From assembly GCF_030332225.1 (NCBI RefSeq), contig NZ_JAOWIF010000028.1, positions 682,001 to 746,000 on the forward strand: a stretch of DNA of 64,000 nucleotides. Direction: 5' to 3'. Positions 1-12,030 of this stretch are shown here, in pieces. The number at the start of each line of letters is the position of its first letter. The stretch's first letter is position 1. The notes beneath the pieces are model-generated. The model had not been told where the DNA came from. It worked only from the letters and a program-made list of their open reading frames with translations, and did no database searches. Position numbers and translations under genes: made by a program. Origin of the DNA: Citrobacter sp. Cu233 (GTDB taxonomy: Bacteria; Pseudomonadota; Gammaproteobacteria; Enterobacterales; Enterobacteriaceae).

Positions 1-49
1 GGGTGAGCGAGGAGAGCCAACACACCTGCGGCTTGAATTATGAAGATCA

Positions 50-247
50 TTAACAGCAGCGGGCACCGCCTTTCCCCCCATAGCGCGCATCCTGGCGCTC
101 GCGGAAAAATTCTTCATAAGTCATCGGCTCCTGGTCCGGGTGCGTAACACGCATATGCTCAACATAGTTGTCATAATCCGGCACACCAATCATCAGTCGG
201 GCGGTTTGCCCTAAATACTTCCCAGCTTTTGAGAGTGTTTCAAACAT
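50..247 (-). CDS. ybdD: YbdD, small CstA-partner protein
   Basis: A 65-residue protein of the YbdD/YjiX family (DUF466), the small soluble partner encoded directly downstream of CstA-type pyruvate transporters. The start was placed at the ATG at 245-247, which follows an AGGGAA ribosome site and gives the family length; an upstream start at 280 would add 11 unrelated residues. Conserved features are the [10 protein letters not shown] stretch and the C-terminal GGKGGARCC tail. It lies 63 bases after cstA on the same strand, so the two are probably co-transcribed. Its biochemical role is not established, but the pairing with the transporter is conserved (yjiX follows btsT in the same way). Confidence 0.95.
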   Translation of the reverse strand: MFETLSKAGKYLGQTARLMIGVPDYDNYVEHMRVTHPDQEPMTYEEFFRERQDARYGGKGGARCC

Positions 248-310
248 AGTGATTCCCTGTCGTACAAACGCCCTCCCCATTAAGGAGAGGGCTTTTTCGT
301 TAAGAGAATA

Positions 311-2416
311 TTAGTGCGCGCCTTTCGCCTGCGCCACAATCTCTTCAACATTCTCGGGCATCGGTTCGTACGGTGTTTCTTTCGACGTTGGTTTGTCCTC
401 TTTCAACGCTGCCAGCGCAGTTTTAATGGAGAACAGACCCAGTACCACCACGACCACCATGAAGAAGATGGTCAAGCCAGCATCAAGACGGTTGTTAAAT
501 ACCAGTTGCGTCAGTTGCGACTGAGTGTACTGCGCCGGAATGTTACCGCTGTCGATCATCGCCTGGAACTTGTTAGCGATAGCCAGGAAGCCGATTTTCG
601 CATCCGGGCTAAACGCTTTCTGCCAGCCCGCAGTCAGCGTACAAATCAGCAGCCAGGCCGTTGGCACCAGCGCTACCCATGCGTAGCGCTGACGTTTCAT
701 CTTGAACAATACGACCGCACACAGCATCAATGCCATACCGGCCAGCATCTGGTTCGCGATACCGAACAGCGGCCACAGGGTGTTAATACCGCCTAACGGA
801 TCCACCACGCCCTGGTGCAGGAAGTAACCCCAGGCCAGTACGCACAACGCGGTTGCCAGCAGGTTCGCCGGTAGCGAGTCGGTCCGTTTCAGCCCCGGTG
901 AGACGACGCCCAGCAGATCCTGCAGCATAAAGCGCGCGGCACGGGTGCCCGCATCAACCGCCGTCAGGATGAACAGGGCTTCAAACAGAATGGCGAAGTG
1001 ATACCAGAACGCCACATCCATCATGCCGCCCAGCGCACCGTGCAGAATGTAAGCCATCCCAACGGCCAGCGTGGGCGCTCCGCCTGCGCGGGAAATAATG
1101 GATTGCTCACCCACTTCATTGGCAATTTGGTGCAAGGTGTCCGGGGTAATCGCAAAGCCCCAACTGCTAACGACCTGCGCCGCAGAAGCGACCACATCCA
1201 CCGTACCCGCAGGGGCCAGCACCGCCATCGGGCTGTTCATCGCAAAATACACACCCGGATCGATGATACATGCGGAGACCAGTGCCATAATGGCGACAAA
1301 GGACTCCATCAGCATCCCGCCGTAGCCAATAAAACAGGCCTGCCCTTCATTCGCCAACATCTTCGGTGTGGTGCCGGAAGAGATCAGCGCGTGGAAGCCA
1401 GATACGGCACCACAGGCAATGGTAATAAACAGGAATGGGAACAGGTTACCCGTCCATACCGGACCGGTACCGTCAACGAATTTGGTCAACGCAGGCATCG
1501 TCAGCGTTGGACGCATGATCAGAATACCCACCGCCAGACCAACAATGGTACCAATCTTCAGGAAGGTCGAGAGGTAATCTCGCGGTGCCAGCAGCAGCCA
1601 TACCGGCAACACGGCAGCCACGAAACCGTAGCCCACCAGCATCCACGTCAACTGTACACCGGTAAAGTCAAAATACGGTGCCCAGGTCGGGCTTTCCGCA
1701 ACCCAGCCGCCGGAAATAATGGCAAAAACCAGGAATACCAGACCGATGACTGACACTTCGCCAATACGCCCCGGACGCAGATAGCGCAGGTAAACCCCCA
1801 TAAAGATCGCCAGCGGGATGGTGAATGCGACGGTGTAGGTTCCCCACGGGCTGTGCGTCAGTGCTTTCACGACGATCATTGCCAACACGGCAAGGATAAT
1901 CACCATGATCATAAAACAGGCCACCAGCGCAATCACACCGGCGGTAGGGCCCATCTCTTCTTTCACCAGTTCGCCAAGGGAACGTCCATCGCGACGGGTA
2001 GAAACAAACAGCACCATAAAATCCTGCACCGCGCCAGCCAGTACCACCCCGGCAAGCAACCAGATCATCCCTGGCAGATAGCCCATTTGCGCCGCCAGTA
2101 CCGGCCCCACTAATGGGCCAGCCCCGGCAATTGCCGCGAAATGATGGCCAAACAGTACTTTTTTATCGGTAGGAACGTAATCGAGCCCGTCGTTATGGCG
2201 CACGGCTGGCGTCATACGCGTCGGGTCAAGCGCCAGCACATTTTTCGCGATGTACAGGCCATAGAAACGGTAAGCGATAAGGTAGACACAAACCGACGCG
2301 ACGACTATCCACAACGCGTTGATCTGTTCACCACGGTTTAACGCAATATAGCCGAGGGCAAATGCTCCCATCACAGAGAGCAATGTCCAGACGAGGTACT
2401 TCCCTGATTTGTTCAT
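311..2416 (-). CDS. cstA: CstA, pyruvate/carbon-starvation transporter
   Basis: A 701-residue polytopic inner-membrane protein, the same length as E. coli CstA, with many hydrophobic segments along its whole length. The family imports pyruvate (and has been linked to peptide use) when carbon runs short. The N-terminal CstA domain includes the GHHFAAIAGAGPLVGP stretch near residues 90-105; the C-terminal region is the DUF4161-type CstA tail. The gene leads a two-gene unit with ybdD. A CRP-like site lies about 120 bases upstream, in keeping with cAMP control in E. coli. The leader carries two GGA triplets close to the start, compatible with CsrA binding, though this is only suggestive. Confidence 0.97.
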   Translation of the reverse strand: MNKSGKYLVWTLLSVMGAFALGYIALNRGEQINALWIVVASVCVYLIAYRFYGLYIAKNVLALDPTRMTPAVRHNDGLDYVPTDKKVLFGHHFAAIAGAGPLVGPVLAAQMGYLPGMIWLLAGVVLAGAVQDFMVLFVSTRRDGRSLGELVKEEMGPTAGVIALVACFMIMVIILAVLAMIVVKALTHSPWGTYTVAFTIPLAIFMGVYLRYLRPGRIGEVSVIGLVFLVFAIISGGWVAESPTWAPYFDFTGVQLTWMLVGYGFVAAVLPVWLLLAPRDYLSTFLKIGTIVGLAVGILIMRPTLTMPALTKFVDGTGPVWTGNLFPFLFITIACGAVSGFHALISSGTTPKMLANEGQACFIGYGGMLMESFVAIMALVSACIIDPGVYFAMNSPMAVLAPAGTVDVVASAAQVVSSWGFAITPDTLHQIANEVGEQSIISRAGGAPTLAVGMAYILHGALGGMMDVAFWYHFAILFEALFILTAVDAGTRAARFMLQDLLGVVSPGLKRTDSLPANLLATALCVLAWGYFLHQGVVDPLGGINTLWPLFGIANQMLAGMALMLCAVVLFKMKRQRYAWVALVPTAWLLICTLTAGWQKAFSPDAKIGFLAIANKFQAMIDSGNIPAQYTQSQLTQLVFNNRLDAGLTIFFMVVVVVLGLFSIKTALAALKEDKPTSKETPYEPMPENVEEIVAQAKGAH

Positions 2417-2535
2417 AGTTGTTATCCGTTGTCTGATCCAGAGAGATGTTACATTTTGTTTCTATAACATCTTTTCTGGATTTAACAACCTGACAACTAT
2501 ACAAACCCGAAGTATCACTGAGTATTTACATTGCA

Positions 2536-2555
2536 TTGTTAACCAGATCACTTCA
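2536..2555 (-). promoter_or_regulatory. Probable CRP site upstream of cstA
   Basis: Read on the minus strand, the core is AGTGATCTGGTTAACA. It matches the TGTGA-N6-TCACA consensus well in the left arm and partly in the right. It lies in the 183-base gap between entH and cstA. E. coli cstA is cAMP-CRP dependent, so the placement makes sense. Call made by eye. Confidence 0.55.
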
Positions 2556-2599
2556 TTTACCTGTTAACCCTGCAATTTCATTTTACTTTGCAGGTGACT

Positions 2600-3770
<1,171 letters not shown>

Positions 3771-3771
<1 letters not shown>

Positions 3772-4628
3772 TACTTCACCTCACGGGAAAGCAGTTTCCA
3801 CCAGGCGTCAATCGTCGGGTTCTTCGCCAGCATCACGAAATCAATATCGCCATGCACTTTCCGCCAACGGGCCGCCAGCGCCATCATACGTACAGAGTCC
3901 AGACCGTAATCGATCAAATTTTCGTCATCCATTGGCTCTTCAGACTCATCGAGCAGCGGCAGAATCACGCTGCGCAGCGCATCTTTACTGTCCGGAACAG
4001 GCGTCGGCAGTAACTCCTGCGTCATCACCACGCGGCCGGAACGCCCCGCCACGTATTTCAGCGACATCAGGTGTTCATCACGACTAAAATCTGCCAACGC
4101 ATCAGCGACCATAAACGGCTTAATATCACGCATGAAGGCATCAGTCGCGGTGGTCATGCAGCCAATATGCGCATACACGCCGGTGATGATCAGCTGGTTA
4201 CGTCCAGTGTCTCTTAGCATCTGCTCCAGCGGTGAACGATGAAACGCGCTGTAACGCCATTTAACCAGAATGGTATCCGCTTCGTCCGGTGCCAGTGCAT
4301 CGACGATTTTTTGCTGTTCAGGCGAGCGCGTCAGGCCTGGCCCCCACATATCGTTCAACAAAGCACGGTCTTCATCGCTTTGTTCTTTCGGCTGCGCAGT
4401 GTAATAGACCGGAATATTATGTGCTTTACAGTACTGACGCAGCGCGGCGATGTTAGCTACTACCTGTTCCATCATTGGGCAGTTCTCGCCCCAAAAGCCG
4501 ATAAAATAGTCCTGCATGTCGTGGATTAGCAGCGCGGCGCGTTCTGGTTCAAATGCCCAGTCAACTTTATTTGCCGGAACATCAAGCGCCGTTGGCAGCG
4601 CATAAGCCTGCAGTTTAGGAATTGCCAT
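3771..4628 (-). CDS. entB: EntB, isochorismatase and aryl carrier protein
   Basis: A bifunctional 285-residue protein, identical in length to E. coli EntB. The N-terminal isochorismatase domain (about 1-200) converts isochorismate to dihydro-dihydroxybenzoate. The C-terminal aryl carrier domain (about 210-285) carries Ser245 in GLDSVRMM, the site where EntD attaches phosphopantetheine. EntE then loads dihydroxybenzoate on this arm for delivery to EntF. It sits 13 bases after entE and is coupled to entA. Confidence 0.97.
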
Positions 4629-4641
4629 TTCTTATTCTCCT

Positions 4642-6252
4642 TCAGGCCGGTGAACGTGATGCCAGCCACTGACGTAATTGTTTTTTATCCACTTTGCCGA
4701 CCGGGGTCAGCGGCAATGACTCAACGCACTCGACACGGTCCGGCAATTTGAATTCCGCCACGCCCTGTTCGCGCAGAAAACGACGGACCTGTACTGCACG
4801 CAGCGGCTCTTTCACCACCAGGCAGGCGCAACTTTTCTCGCCCATCAGCTCATCGTCCATACTGACCAATGCGGCATGGATCACCATTGGGTGCCGCAAC
4901 AACAGGTTTTCAATCTCTTCTGCTGCGATCTTCTCTCCGCCACGGTTGATCTGATCTTTCTCACGTCCCTGCACCGTGATGTAACCCTCCCGATCGATGG
5001 CGATCAGATCACCAGAGCAATAGAATCCGTTAGCATCAAACGCGCTGGCGTTATGCTCAGGGCTATTGAAGTAACCCCGGAAGGTGTACGGACCACGCGT
5101 CATCAGGCGTCCGGTCTCGCCCTGTGGTAAAGGATTCCCGTCTGCATCTGCCACCCAGACCTCATCGTCAGGGCACATCGGACGCCCCTGGGTATTGATA
5201 ATGCGCTCCGGGCTGTCATCCAGACGGGTATAGTTCACCAGCCCTTCCGCCATCCCGAAGACCTGCTGCAACTGGCAGCCAATCTCTGCCGGAATGCGAG
5301 CGGCAAGCGAAGCCGAAAGCCGCGCGCCCCCCACTTGCAACAGTTTCAGCGAAGCCAGCTGTGCGTTACTCCCCCACTCCTGAATGGCCTGCAGCCACAG
5401 ACTCACCGCAGGCGGTACCAACGCCGTAACGTTTACCTGATGCTGTTCAATCAACGGAAAGCACAACGTCGCGCTCGGGTCTGCCGCCAGCACCACCGTT
5501 CCACCTGCGAGGAAAACGCCCAGCGCGCCAGGCGAACTCATGGCGTAGTTGTGCGCTGCCGGGATCGCGCACAAATAGCGGGTCTCACCGGTGAAATGGC
5601 AAATCTCGTTACTACGGCGCACGCTGTAGTAGTAATCATTGTGGGTGCGTGGAATCAGCTTTGGCGTCCCGGTCGTGCCGCCGGAAAGCTGGAAGTAAGC
5701 CACTTCATCAGCCGGTGATGGTGTAGCGATAAACGCCGTTGCAGGTTGGCGTATTGCCGTTTGCAGATTGTGTTCGCCATCATCATTGAGCAACTGAACC
5801 ACGCGCACTGAATTGTGTTCGGCAACAAAGGTATTCAGAAAGTCGTCGCCACTAAATAACGCATGCTGGCGATCGGCAATCACTAACACCGGTTTGATCT
5901 GCGTTGCGTAGGCGTTGAGTTCGTTACGCTGATGGCTAAACAGTGCCAATACGGGGGCCACACCCAGTTTGAGCAGTGCAAAGAAAGTGATATACAGTTC
6001 AGCTACGTTGCCTAATTGCACCAGTGCGGTCTCGCCGGGTTTGATCCCCTGGCGACGCAGGCTACAGGCAAGATTATCCGTCGCCTGGTTTAACTGGCGG
6101 TAGCTAAGATGGCGTTCCCCGGCAATCACCGCCGTATGGTCGCTATCGGCATGGCGGGTCAGAATGTCGGTCAGCGGCAAATCCTGCCAGTAGCCTTTTT
6201 CGCGGTAGCGGCGGGCAAACTCTTCCGGCCAACGGGTGAAAGGGATACTCAT
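4642..6252 (-). CDS. entE: EntE, 2,3-dihydroxybenzoate-AMP ligase
   Basis: A 536-residue stand-alone adenylation enzyme, the same length as in E. coli. It activates 2,3-dihydroxybenzoate with ATP and transfers it to the EntB carrier arm. The [15 protein letters not shown] segment near residue 190 is the phosphate-binding A3 core, and the C-terminal GKVDKKQL holds the catalytic lysine. The gene lies between entC (54 bases) and entB (13 bases) in the entCEBAH operon. Confidence 0.97.
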   Translation of the reverse strand: MSIPFTRWPEEFARRYREKGYWQDLPLTDILTRHADSDHTAVIAGERHLSYRQLNQATDNLACSLRRQGIKPGETALVQLGNVAELYITFFALLKLGVAPVLALFSHQRNELNAYATQIKPVLVIADRQHALFSGDDFLNTFVAEHNSVRVVQLLNDDGEHNLQTAIRQPATAFIATPSPADEVAYFQLSGGTTGTPKLIPRTHNDYYYSVRRSNEICHFTGETRYLCAIPAAHNYAMSSPGALGVFLAGGTVVLAADPSATLCFPLIEQHQVNVTALVPPAVSLWLQAIQEWGSNAQLASLKLLQVGGARLSASLAARIPAEIGCQLQQVFGMAEGLVNYTRLDDSPERIINTQGRPMCPDDEVWVADADGNPLPQGETGRLMTRGPYTFRGYFNSPEHNASAFDANGFYCSGDLIAIDREGYITVQGREKDQINRGGEKIAAEEIENLLLRHPMVIHAALVSMDDELMGEKSCACLVVKEPLRAVQVRRFLREQGVAEFKLPDRVECVESLPLTPVGKVDKKQLRQWLASRSPA

Positions 6253-6306
6253 TATTGCTCCTTAGAGCCTGTCGATAAGGCCTGAATAGCCTGGTAGACC
6301 AGGCTA

Positions 6307-7482
6307 TTAATGCAGTCCAAAAACATTCAACATGGTGGAAAGCTTGGCACCCGTTTCACGCCACTCCGCAATCGGTGACGAGGCTGGCACAATGCCGGCG
6401 CCGGCAAAGAAACGCACCTGATTGCGCAGCAGTTTCGCACAGCGAATCGTCACCACCCATTCGCCGTTGCCCTGCGAATCACACCAGCCCACAATGCCGC
6501 CAAACAGTTCGCGATCGAACGGCTCCAGTTCGGCAATCAGTTTCTGAGCAACCAGATGTGGGAAGCCACTCAGCGCAGGCGTCGGGTGCAGCAGACAAGC
6601 CAGCGTCAGTGCGTTTTCCTGCGCGTTGGCTTTACCTTCAAACGGGGTACCGAGATGCCAGAGCGTCGGCGTAGTAACCAGCTGCGGAGAAGAAGGCAGT
6701 TGCAGTTCACGGCTGCGATCGCGCAGAACCGCTTTCATCGCCTGGGTTACCAGCTCGTGTTCATGGCGATCCTTTTCGGAAGCTAACAGACGGATCCCAG
6801 CCTCCCTGTCCAGAACATCGTCCGGTTGGCGACGCGCAGATCCCGCCAGCGGCAGCGAACTGAAATGGTCGCCTTCTTTGCGTAACAGCAATTCCGGGCT
6901 GGCGCCGATCAGTACACCGCCATCTTCGATGGGTACATGAAAGTTGTAGCTTGCCGGGTTTTGTGCGATCAGCCGCTCCAGCAGTGCACCACTGTCGATA
7001 TTGGCGTCGGCGGTCACATCAATCAGGCGTGACAGCACCACTTTGTCGACTTCCGGGGTTGCCGTCAGCGCCGCAGCTCTGGCGACCATATCTTCGAAAA
7101 AATCCTGCTCAGGAATCGATTTACGCTCAACCACATTCAGCGACTGATGGGCAGTAAAATAACGCGCTGATTGCTGCTTTGCCGTGCGTGAAAAGCTTTG
7201 CCATGATTCAGGAATAAATAGCGATGAGGGCTGGCGGGTATCAAAGGGTATGGCCCCTACCATAATGGGGTTTGTGATGCCCTGCGATTTGGCCTGCGCA
7301 AACAGCGCGTGCATTTTCTGTTGGAAGGGGCTGTCTGGTGAATCACCATCAATTGCCGGTTCCGCATAGCGGGCAAAGCATCCTGACGTCGTAAAACTAC
7401 GATACGGCGACATAAAGAAAAAACTGTCGGGAGCGAGAGTTGCCATAGTCTGCGTTTTTTCCTCGGCCAGTGACGTGTCCAT
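6307..7482 (-). CDS. entC: EntC, isochorismate synthase
   Basis: A 391-residue chorismate-binding enzyme that isomerises chorismate to isochorismate, the committed step of enterobactin synthesis. Motifs near the C-terminal half ([27 protein letters not shown]) are those of the isochorismate synthase active site. The start is taken at the ATG at 7480-7482, which follows GGAGGA with good spacing and gives the E. coli length. Another in-frame ATG at 7494 overlaps that ribosome site and is unlikely to be used. It is the first gene of the operon and diverges from fepB across a Fur-box region. Confidence 0.96.
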   Translation of the reverse strand: MDTSLAEEKTQTMATLAPDSFFFMSPYRSFTTSGCFARYAEPAIDGDSPDSPFQQKMHALFAQAKSQGITNPIMVGAIPFDTRQPSSLFIPESWQSFSRTAKQQSARYFTAHQSLNVVERKSIPEQDFFEDMVARAAALTATPEVDKVVLSRLIDVTADANIDSGALLERLIAQNPASYNFHVPIEDGGVLIGASPELLLRKEGDHFSSLPLAGSARRQPDDVLDREAGIRLLASEKDRHEHELVTQAMKAVLRDRSRELQLPSSPQLVTTPTLWHLGTPFEGKANAQENALTLACLLHPTPALSGFPHLVAQKLIAELEPFDRELFGGIVGWCDSQGNGEWVVTIRCAKLLRNQVRFFAGAGIVPASSPIAEWRETGAKLSTMLNVFGLH

Positions 7483-7511
7483 ATTATCCTCCATAAAATG
7501 ATAAAGGCTTT

Positions 7512-7530
7512 AATAATGATTATCATTTAT
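7512..7530. promoter_or_regulatory. Fur box, entC side of entC-fepB
   Basis: The 19-mer AATAATGATTATCATTTAT matches 14 of 19 bases of the consensus GATAATGATAATCATTATC. It lies about 30 bases upstream of the entC start, where bound Fe-Fur would block entCEBAH transcription. Counted by hand. Confidence 0.85.
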
Positions 7531-7626
7531 ATTTTCGGTCGCTAACCTAAAAGCAAAGCGTCGGTATGTCAACTCTTGTGGTAACACAATGTGCGACTTA
7601 GGCTTGCATCCCTGACGCGTAACAAT

Positions 7627-7645
7627 GAAAATGAGAAGCATTAAC
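7627..7645. promoter_or_regulatory. Fur box, fepB side
   Basis: GAAAATGAGAAGCATTAAC matches 15 of 19 consensus positions. It lies about 26 bases before the fepB GTG start. Together with the site at 7512 it makes the entC-fepB region a two-site Fur-controlled divergent promoter, as in E. coli. Confidence 0.75.
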
Positions 7646-7670
7646 TACATTGATAACAGGAAGCTTATTT

Positions 7671-8627
7671 GTGAGATTTTCCGCGTTTTACCGCACTGCG
7701 CTGTTACTGGTTGGACTCGTTATTTCAGGAATTTCTTTAAGCCATGCCGCCGACTGGCCGCGTCAGGTTACTGACAGCCGCGGCACGCACACGCTGGAAC
7801 ATAAACCACTGCGCATTGTCTCCACCAGCGTGACCCTCACCGGTTCTCTGCTGGCGATTGATGCCCCGGTCATCGCCAGCGGTGCCACAACACCGAATAA
7901 CCGTATTGGTGACGCTCAGGGCTTTTTACGCCAGTGGAGCGACGTCGCCAAAGAACGCAAACTGAGCCGTTTGTATATTGGCGAACCCAGCGCCGAAGCC
8001 GTTGCCGCACAAATGCCGGACCTGATTCTGGTCAGCGCCACCGGGGGCGATTCCGCGCTTGCGCTGTACGATCAACTGTCCACCATAGCCCCTACGCTTA
8101 TCATTAATTACGACGATAAAAGCTGGCAGTCACTGCTGACACAATTAGGTGAAATCACCGGACAGGAGCAACAGGCAGCGGCGCGTATTGCTGAGTTTGA
8201 TAAGCAACTGCTCGCGGTAAAGCAACGTATCACCCTGCCGCCTCAGCCGGTCAGCGCGCTGGTGTATACCGCAGCCGCGCACAGCGCCAACCTGTGGACG
8301 CCGGAGTCCGCGCAAGGCAAGCTGATGGAACAGCTCGGTTTCACGCTGGCACCGCTACCTGCCGGACTACATACCAGCCAGAGCCAGGGTAAACGTCACG
8401 ATATTATCCAGCTTGGTGGTGAGAATCTGGCGGCCGGTCTGAACGGTGAAGCGCTGTTCCTGTTTGCAGGCGACAGCAAAGATGCCGATGCGATTTACGC
8501 TAATCCACTGCTGGCGCATCTGCCTGCCGTACAAAACAAACGCGTTTATGCGCTGGGCACGGAAACCTTCCGTCTGGATTACTACAGCGCTACGCTACTG
8601 CTGCAACGTCTGTCAGCGCTCTTTTAA
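7671..8627 (+). CDS. fepB: FepB, periplasmic ferric-enterobactin binding protein
   Basis: The periplasmic binding protein that hands ferric enterobactin from FepA to the FepDGC importer. The reading frame extends to an ATG at 7650. The GTG at 7671 is preferred because AGGAAG lies eight bases before it and the resulting 318-residue protein has E. coli length; the ATG would lie right against the Fur box. A signal peptide ends near SLSHA-ADWP. The mature part is a class III (TroA-like) siderophore-binding fold. It faces entC across Fur boxes. Confidence 0.95.
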   Translation: MRFSAFYRTALLLVGLVISGISLSHAADWPRQVTDSRGTHTLEHKPLRIVSTSVTLTGSLLAIDAPVIASGATTPNNRIGDAQGFLRQWSDVAKERKLSRLYIGEPSAEAVAAQMPDLILVSATGGDSALALYDQLSTIAPTLIINYDDKSWQSLLTQLGEITGQEQQAAARIAEFDKQLLAVKQRITLPPQPVSALVYTAAAHSANLWTPESAQGKLMEQLGFTLAPLPAGLHTSQSQGKRHDIIQLGGENLAAGLNGEALFLFAGDSKDADAIYANPLLAHLPAVQNKRVYALGTETFRLDYYSATLLLQRLSALF

Positions 8628-8635
8628 TGGCTTTC

Positions 8636-8663
8636 GCCGGATGTGGCTAATACCTTATCCGGC
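8636..8663. repeat. REP-like palindrome between fepB and entS
   Basis: GCCGGAT at 8636-8642 is repeated inverted as ATCCGGC at 8657-8663, the typical ends of an enterobacterial REP unit. It lies between the convergent 3' ends of fepB and entS, where REP elements commonly act as transcript ends or mRNA stabilisers. There is no strong T-run. Confidence 0.7.
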
Positions 8664-8688
8664 TTACATACCGTAGAGCACAACGCTA

Positions 8689-9924
8689 TCAGGCATTCAC
8701 GGGTATCTGTCGGAAACGACGAAGCTCGCTCAGCAACAGCAGCAGCAACAGACCGACAATCACCAACCCAAACCCACTGACGCTTGCCGAGGCCGCAGGC
8801 GTCATCATCACCCCCAGCCCCCCTAACAGCGCCGCGCCAATCGCATCACCGGTTACGTTCTGCGCGGTCCACAAACCGTTAATTCGCCCGAGCATCGCTT
8901 CCGGCGTCTGCGTCTGTAACAGGGTGTATTGCAACAAAGAACTGACCGCGCTCAGCCAGCCGAACAGCGCCAGACACACAACGCCCAGCGCCCAGACCGG
9001 CATCAAGCCGAACAGACCGATAGCCAGGAAAGAGGCCACGGTTGATGCCAGCATAATCAGACCTGGACGCACGCTGTGTGCCAGTTGCCCGCTGGTTAAA
9101 GCTCCCACCGCCGCGCCAAGAGGAATGGCCGCATACAGCAGGCCAATTTGCGCACTCGACATCTGCCAGTTAATTGCCAGTGCCGGATACAGCACGCGCA
9201 CGGCGCTCGCCATGGTCAACAGGCCGCCAAGCAGTGCAATACCGCCAATCAGCGGGCTGGCGAACAGAAAACGGAACGCCGCCACCAGTGATGTCAACGG
9301 ATTCTCGCGCGGCTGCGGCGGAGGCGGCAACGCGGGAAGGCTCAGCAATGGGAGCAAGGTAATGAATGTACCCGCCGCAGCCAGGCCGTAGTTCCAGGCC
9401 ACGCCCCCGGTCGCCAGCAGCACCCCACCAAGCATTGGCGAAATGACCGATCCCAGACGCACCGTCAGCATGGTAATCGCCCCGGCCTGCATCAGATTTT
9501 CACGCCCGACCAGCGCAGGTGTCGCTGCCAGCAGTGCGGTAACACCCAGCGAGGCAAAAAAGCCATCCCATAAGCCAAGAACATAGATAGCCAGCAACGA
9601 CGGTTCGGGCAGCAGCGCGTTCAGGCACAGGCCAATAAAACCGATACCACAGGTTCCGCGGGCCAGCAGGATCACCTTTTTGCGCTCATAGCGATCGGCC
9701 AGTACACCGCCAACCATCAGACCAATAAACATGGCGCTCCCGGTCAGCGTAACCGACAAACCCACCTGCCAGGTCGACTGGGTCATCATCTGGATCTGTA
9801 CCGGGACCGCAACCCCCAATAGTCCCAGAGAGACAATGGAAATAAAACGGGCGAGAAAAACAGCGCGAAATGCAGGATGGGTCTTTAACAGGCTGAGATT
9901 AAGCAGCCAGGATTGTCGATTCAT
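8689..9924 (-). CDS. entS: EntS, enterobactin exporter
   Basis: A major-facilitator transporter of 411 residues (416 in E. coli) with about 12 hydrophobic segments and the family loop motif [13 protein letters not shown] near residue 72. It exports newly made enterobactin across the inner membrane. It diverges from fepDGC over a Fur box. The C-terminal tail is a few residues shorter than in E. coli. Confidence 0.96.
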   Translation of the reverse strand: MNRQSWLLNLSLLKTHPAFRAVFLARFISIVSLGLLGVAVPVQIQMMTQSTWQVGLSVTLTGSAMFIGLMVGGVLADRYERKKVILLARGTCGIGFIGLCLNALLPEPSLLAIYVLGLWDGFFASLGVTALLAATPALVGRENLMQAGAITMLTVRLGSVISPMLGGVLLATGGVAWNYGLAAAGTFITLLPLLSLPALPPPPQPRENPLTSLVAAFRFLFASPLIGGIALLGGLLTMASAVRVLYPALAINWQMSSAQIGLLYAAIPLGAAVGALTSGQLAHSVRPGLIMLASTVASFLAIGLFGLMPVWALGVVCLALFGWLSAVSSLLQYTLLQTQTPEAMLGRINGLWTAQNVTGDAIGAALLGGLGVMMTPAASASVSGFGLVIVGLLLLLLLSELRRFRQIPVNA

Positions 9925-10002
9925 TACAGAGCCTTACCAGGTACTTTTTCATTATCCATTCAATGGCTGCACATGCTAACATATCCAAATAAGATCGATA
10001 AC

Positions 10003-10021
10003 GATAATTACTATCATTATC
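10003..10021. promoter_or_regulatory. Fur box of entS-fepD
   Basis: GATAATTACTATCATTATC matches 16 of 19 bases of the Fur consensus, the best Fur box seen in the window. It sits 12 bases before the fepD ATG and about 80 bases from entS, so one site could serve both divergent units. Confidence 0.9.
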
Positions 10022-10033
10022 AGGGAAGTTGAT

Positions 10034-11041
10034 ATGTCATGCTCTGTTTCCGCGACACGCGCCTTCGCCGTGCCCGGACTGTTGTTACTACTTGTTCTCA
10101 CTACGGCATTAAGTCTGGTTATTGGCGCAAAGTCGCTGCCCGCCTCCGTGGTATTTGATGCACTCACCGGCAGTTGTCAAAGCGCCGATTGCACCATCGT
10201 GCTGGACGCGCGACTTCCACGTACGCTGGCAGGGCTCCTCGCAGGGGGGGCGCTGGGCCTGGCGGGCGCGCTGATGCAAACGCTCACCCGTAACCCGCTG
10301 GCCGATCCAGGTATTCTTGGCGTCAATTCCGGCGCCAGCTTCGCGATTGTTTTAGGCGCATCGCTGTTTGGCTTTTCCTCCCCGCAAGAACAACTGCTAA
10401 TGGCTTTTTCCGGGGCTCTCGCAGCCTCACTGATTGTGGCCTTTACCGGTAGTCAGGGCGGTGGGCAGCTCAGCCCGGTACGCCTGACATTGGCCGGTGT
10501 TGCGCTGGGTGCTGTTCTGGAAGGATTATCTACCGGCATCGCCCTGCTCAACCCGGATGTCTACGACCAGTTGCGTTTCTGGCAAGCCGGTTCACTGGAT
10601 ATCCGCAGCCTGCAGACGCTGAAAGTCGTGCTGATCCCGGTCCTGATTGCCGGTGCTGTCGCGCTGTTTCTTAGCCGTGCTCTGAATAGCCTCAGTCTGG
10701 GAAGCGATACCGCCACTGCGCTGGGCAGCAAAGTGGCGCGTACCCAGTTTATCGGCCTGTTGGTGATTACCGTACTGTGCGGAAGTGCGACCGCCATCGT
10801 CGGCCCTATCGCCTTTATCGGCCTGATGATGCCGCATATGGCACGCTGGCTGGTGGGCGCAGATCATCGCTGGTCGCTGCCCGTCACTCTGCTGGCCACC
10901 CCTTCTCTGCTGCTGATTGCCGATATCATCGGTCGTCTGATTGTGCCCGGCGAGCTGCGCGTCTCTGTAGTCAGCGCGTTTATCGGTGCGCCGGTTCTCA
11001 TCTTCCTGGTACGCCGCAAACAGCACGGAGGTGGCGCATGA
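10034..11041 (+). CDS. fepD: FepD, ferric-enterobactin permease subunit
   Basis: A 335-residue FecCD/BtuC-family permease (334 in E. coli). With FepG it forms the inner-membrane channel for ferric enterobactin. It has about ten hydrophobic segments, and the LTRNPLADP and GPIAFIGLMMPHMAR stretches are conserved ATPase-contact and core motifs. It is the first gene of fepDGC and its stop overlaps the fepG start. Confidence 0.97.
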   Translation: MSCSVSATRAFAVPGLLLLLVLTTALSLVIGAKSLPASVVFDALTGSCQSADCTIVLDARLPRTLAGLLAGGALGLAGALMQTLTRNPLADPGILGVNSGASFAIVLGASLFGFSSPQEQLLMAFSGALAASLIVAFTGSQGGGQLSPVRLTLAGVALGAVLEGLSTGIALLNPDVYDQLRFWQAGSLDIRSLQTLKVVLIPVLIAGAVALFLSRALNSLSLGSDTATALGSKVARTQFIGLLVITVLCGSATAIVGPIAFIGLMMPHMARWLVGADHRWSLPVTLLATPSLLLIADIIGRLIVPGELRVSVVSAFIGAPVLIFLVRRKQHGGGA

Positions 11042-12030
11042 TGCATCTCTCCCGTCGCCTGATTATCAGTTGTCTGCTACTGGTCGTCAGTTGCCTGGCC
11101 GTTGGATTGTGGAGCCTGCGCAGCGGTGCAGTTATGCTCGAGACCCAGCAAATTATAGCCGCCCTGCTCGGCGATGCACCGCGTAACATTACGCTGGTGG
11201 TGACCGAGTGGCGTTTACCACGCGTTTTGATGGCGCTGCTGATTGGCGCGGCGCTGGGCGTTAGCGGCGCGATATTCCAGTCATTGATGCGCAACCCGCT
11301 GGGTAGCCCGGACGTGATGGGTTTCAATACCGGTGCCTGGAGCGGCGTACTGGTGGCAATGGTGCTGTTTGGTCAGCATCTTACCGCCATCGCGCTGGCG
11401 GCCATGCTCGGCGGGATCCTGACTTCACTGGTGGTCTGGGCGCTGGCCTGGCGCAACGGCATCGACACCTTCCGACTGATCATCATCGGGATCGGCATTC
11501 GCGCAATGCTGGTGGCCTTCAACACCTGGCTGCTGCTGAAAGCGTCCTTAGAAACCGCACTGACCGCCGGGCTGTGGAACGCCGGATCGCTCAACGGTCT
11601 GACCTGGGCAAAGACCTGGCCTTCTGCGCCGCTGATTATCGTGATGCTGGGGTGCGCCGCGCTGTTGGTACGCCGCCTGCGTTTACTGGAAATGGGTGAT
11701 GACAGCGCCTGTGCGCTCGGTGTCAGCGTTGAACGCTCGCGCCTGATGATGATGCTGGTCGCGGTGGTTCTGACCGCCGCAGCCACTGCGCTGGCTGGCC
11801 CTATCTCGTTTATTGCCCTGGTTGCCCCACACATCGCGCGTCGGCTTAGCGGCACGGCACGTTGGGGATTAACGCAGTCGGCGCTGTGCGGCGCCCTGTT
11901 ACTGCTGATGGCCGATTTATGCGCTCAGCAGCTATTTATGCCTTATCAGCTTCCGGTAGGCGTTGTCACCGTAAGCCTCGGCGGTATTTACCTTATCGTC
12001 TTGTTAATTCAGGAGTCCCGCAAAAAATGA
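11038..12030 (+). CDS. fepG: FepG, ferric-enterobactin permease subunit
   Basis: The second FecCD-type permease subunit, 330 residues from the ATG at 11038, the same length as in E. coli. That ATG overlaps the fepD stop (ATGA). A longer open frame back to 10777 is only read-through inside fepD. Motifs SLMRNPLGSPDVMGFN and GPISFIALVAPHIAR mirror those of FepD. Its stop overlaps the fepC ATG. Confidence 0.96.
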   Translation: MMHLSRRLIISCLLLVVSCLAVGLWSLRSGAVMLETQQIIAALLGDAPRNITLVVTEWRLPRVLMALLIGAALGVSGAIFQSLMRNPLGSPDVMGFNTGAWSGVLVAMVLFGQHLTAIALAAMLGGILTSLVVWALAWRNGIDTFRLIIIGIGIRAMLVAFNTWLLLKASLETALTAGLWNAGSLNGLTWAKTWPSAPLIIVMLGCAALLVRRLRLLEMGDDSACALGVSVERSRLMMMLVAVVLTAAATALAGPISFIALVAPHIARRLSGTARWGLTQSALCGALLLLMADLCAQQLFMPYQLPVGVVTVSLGGIYLIVLLIQESRKK

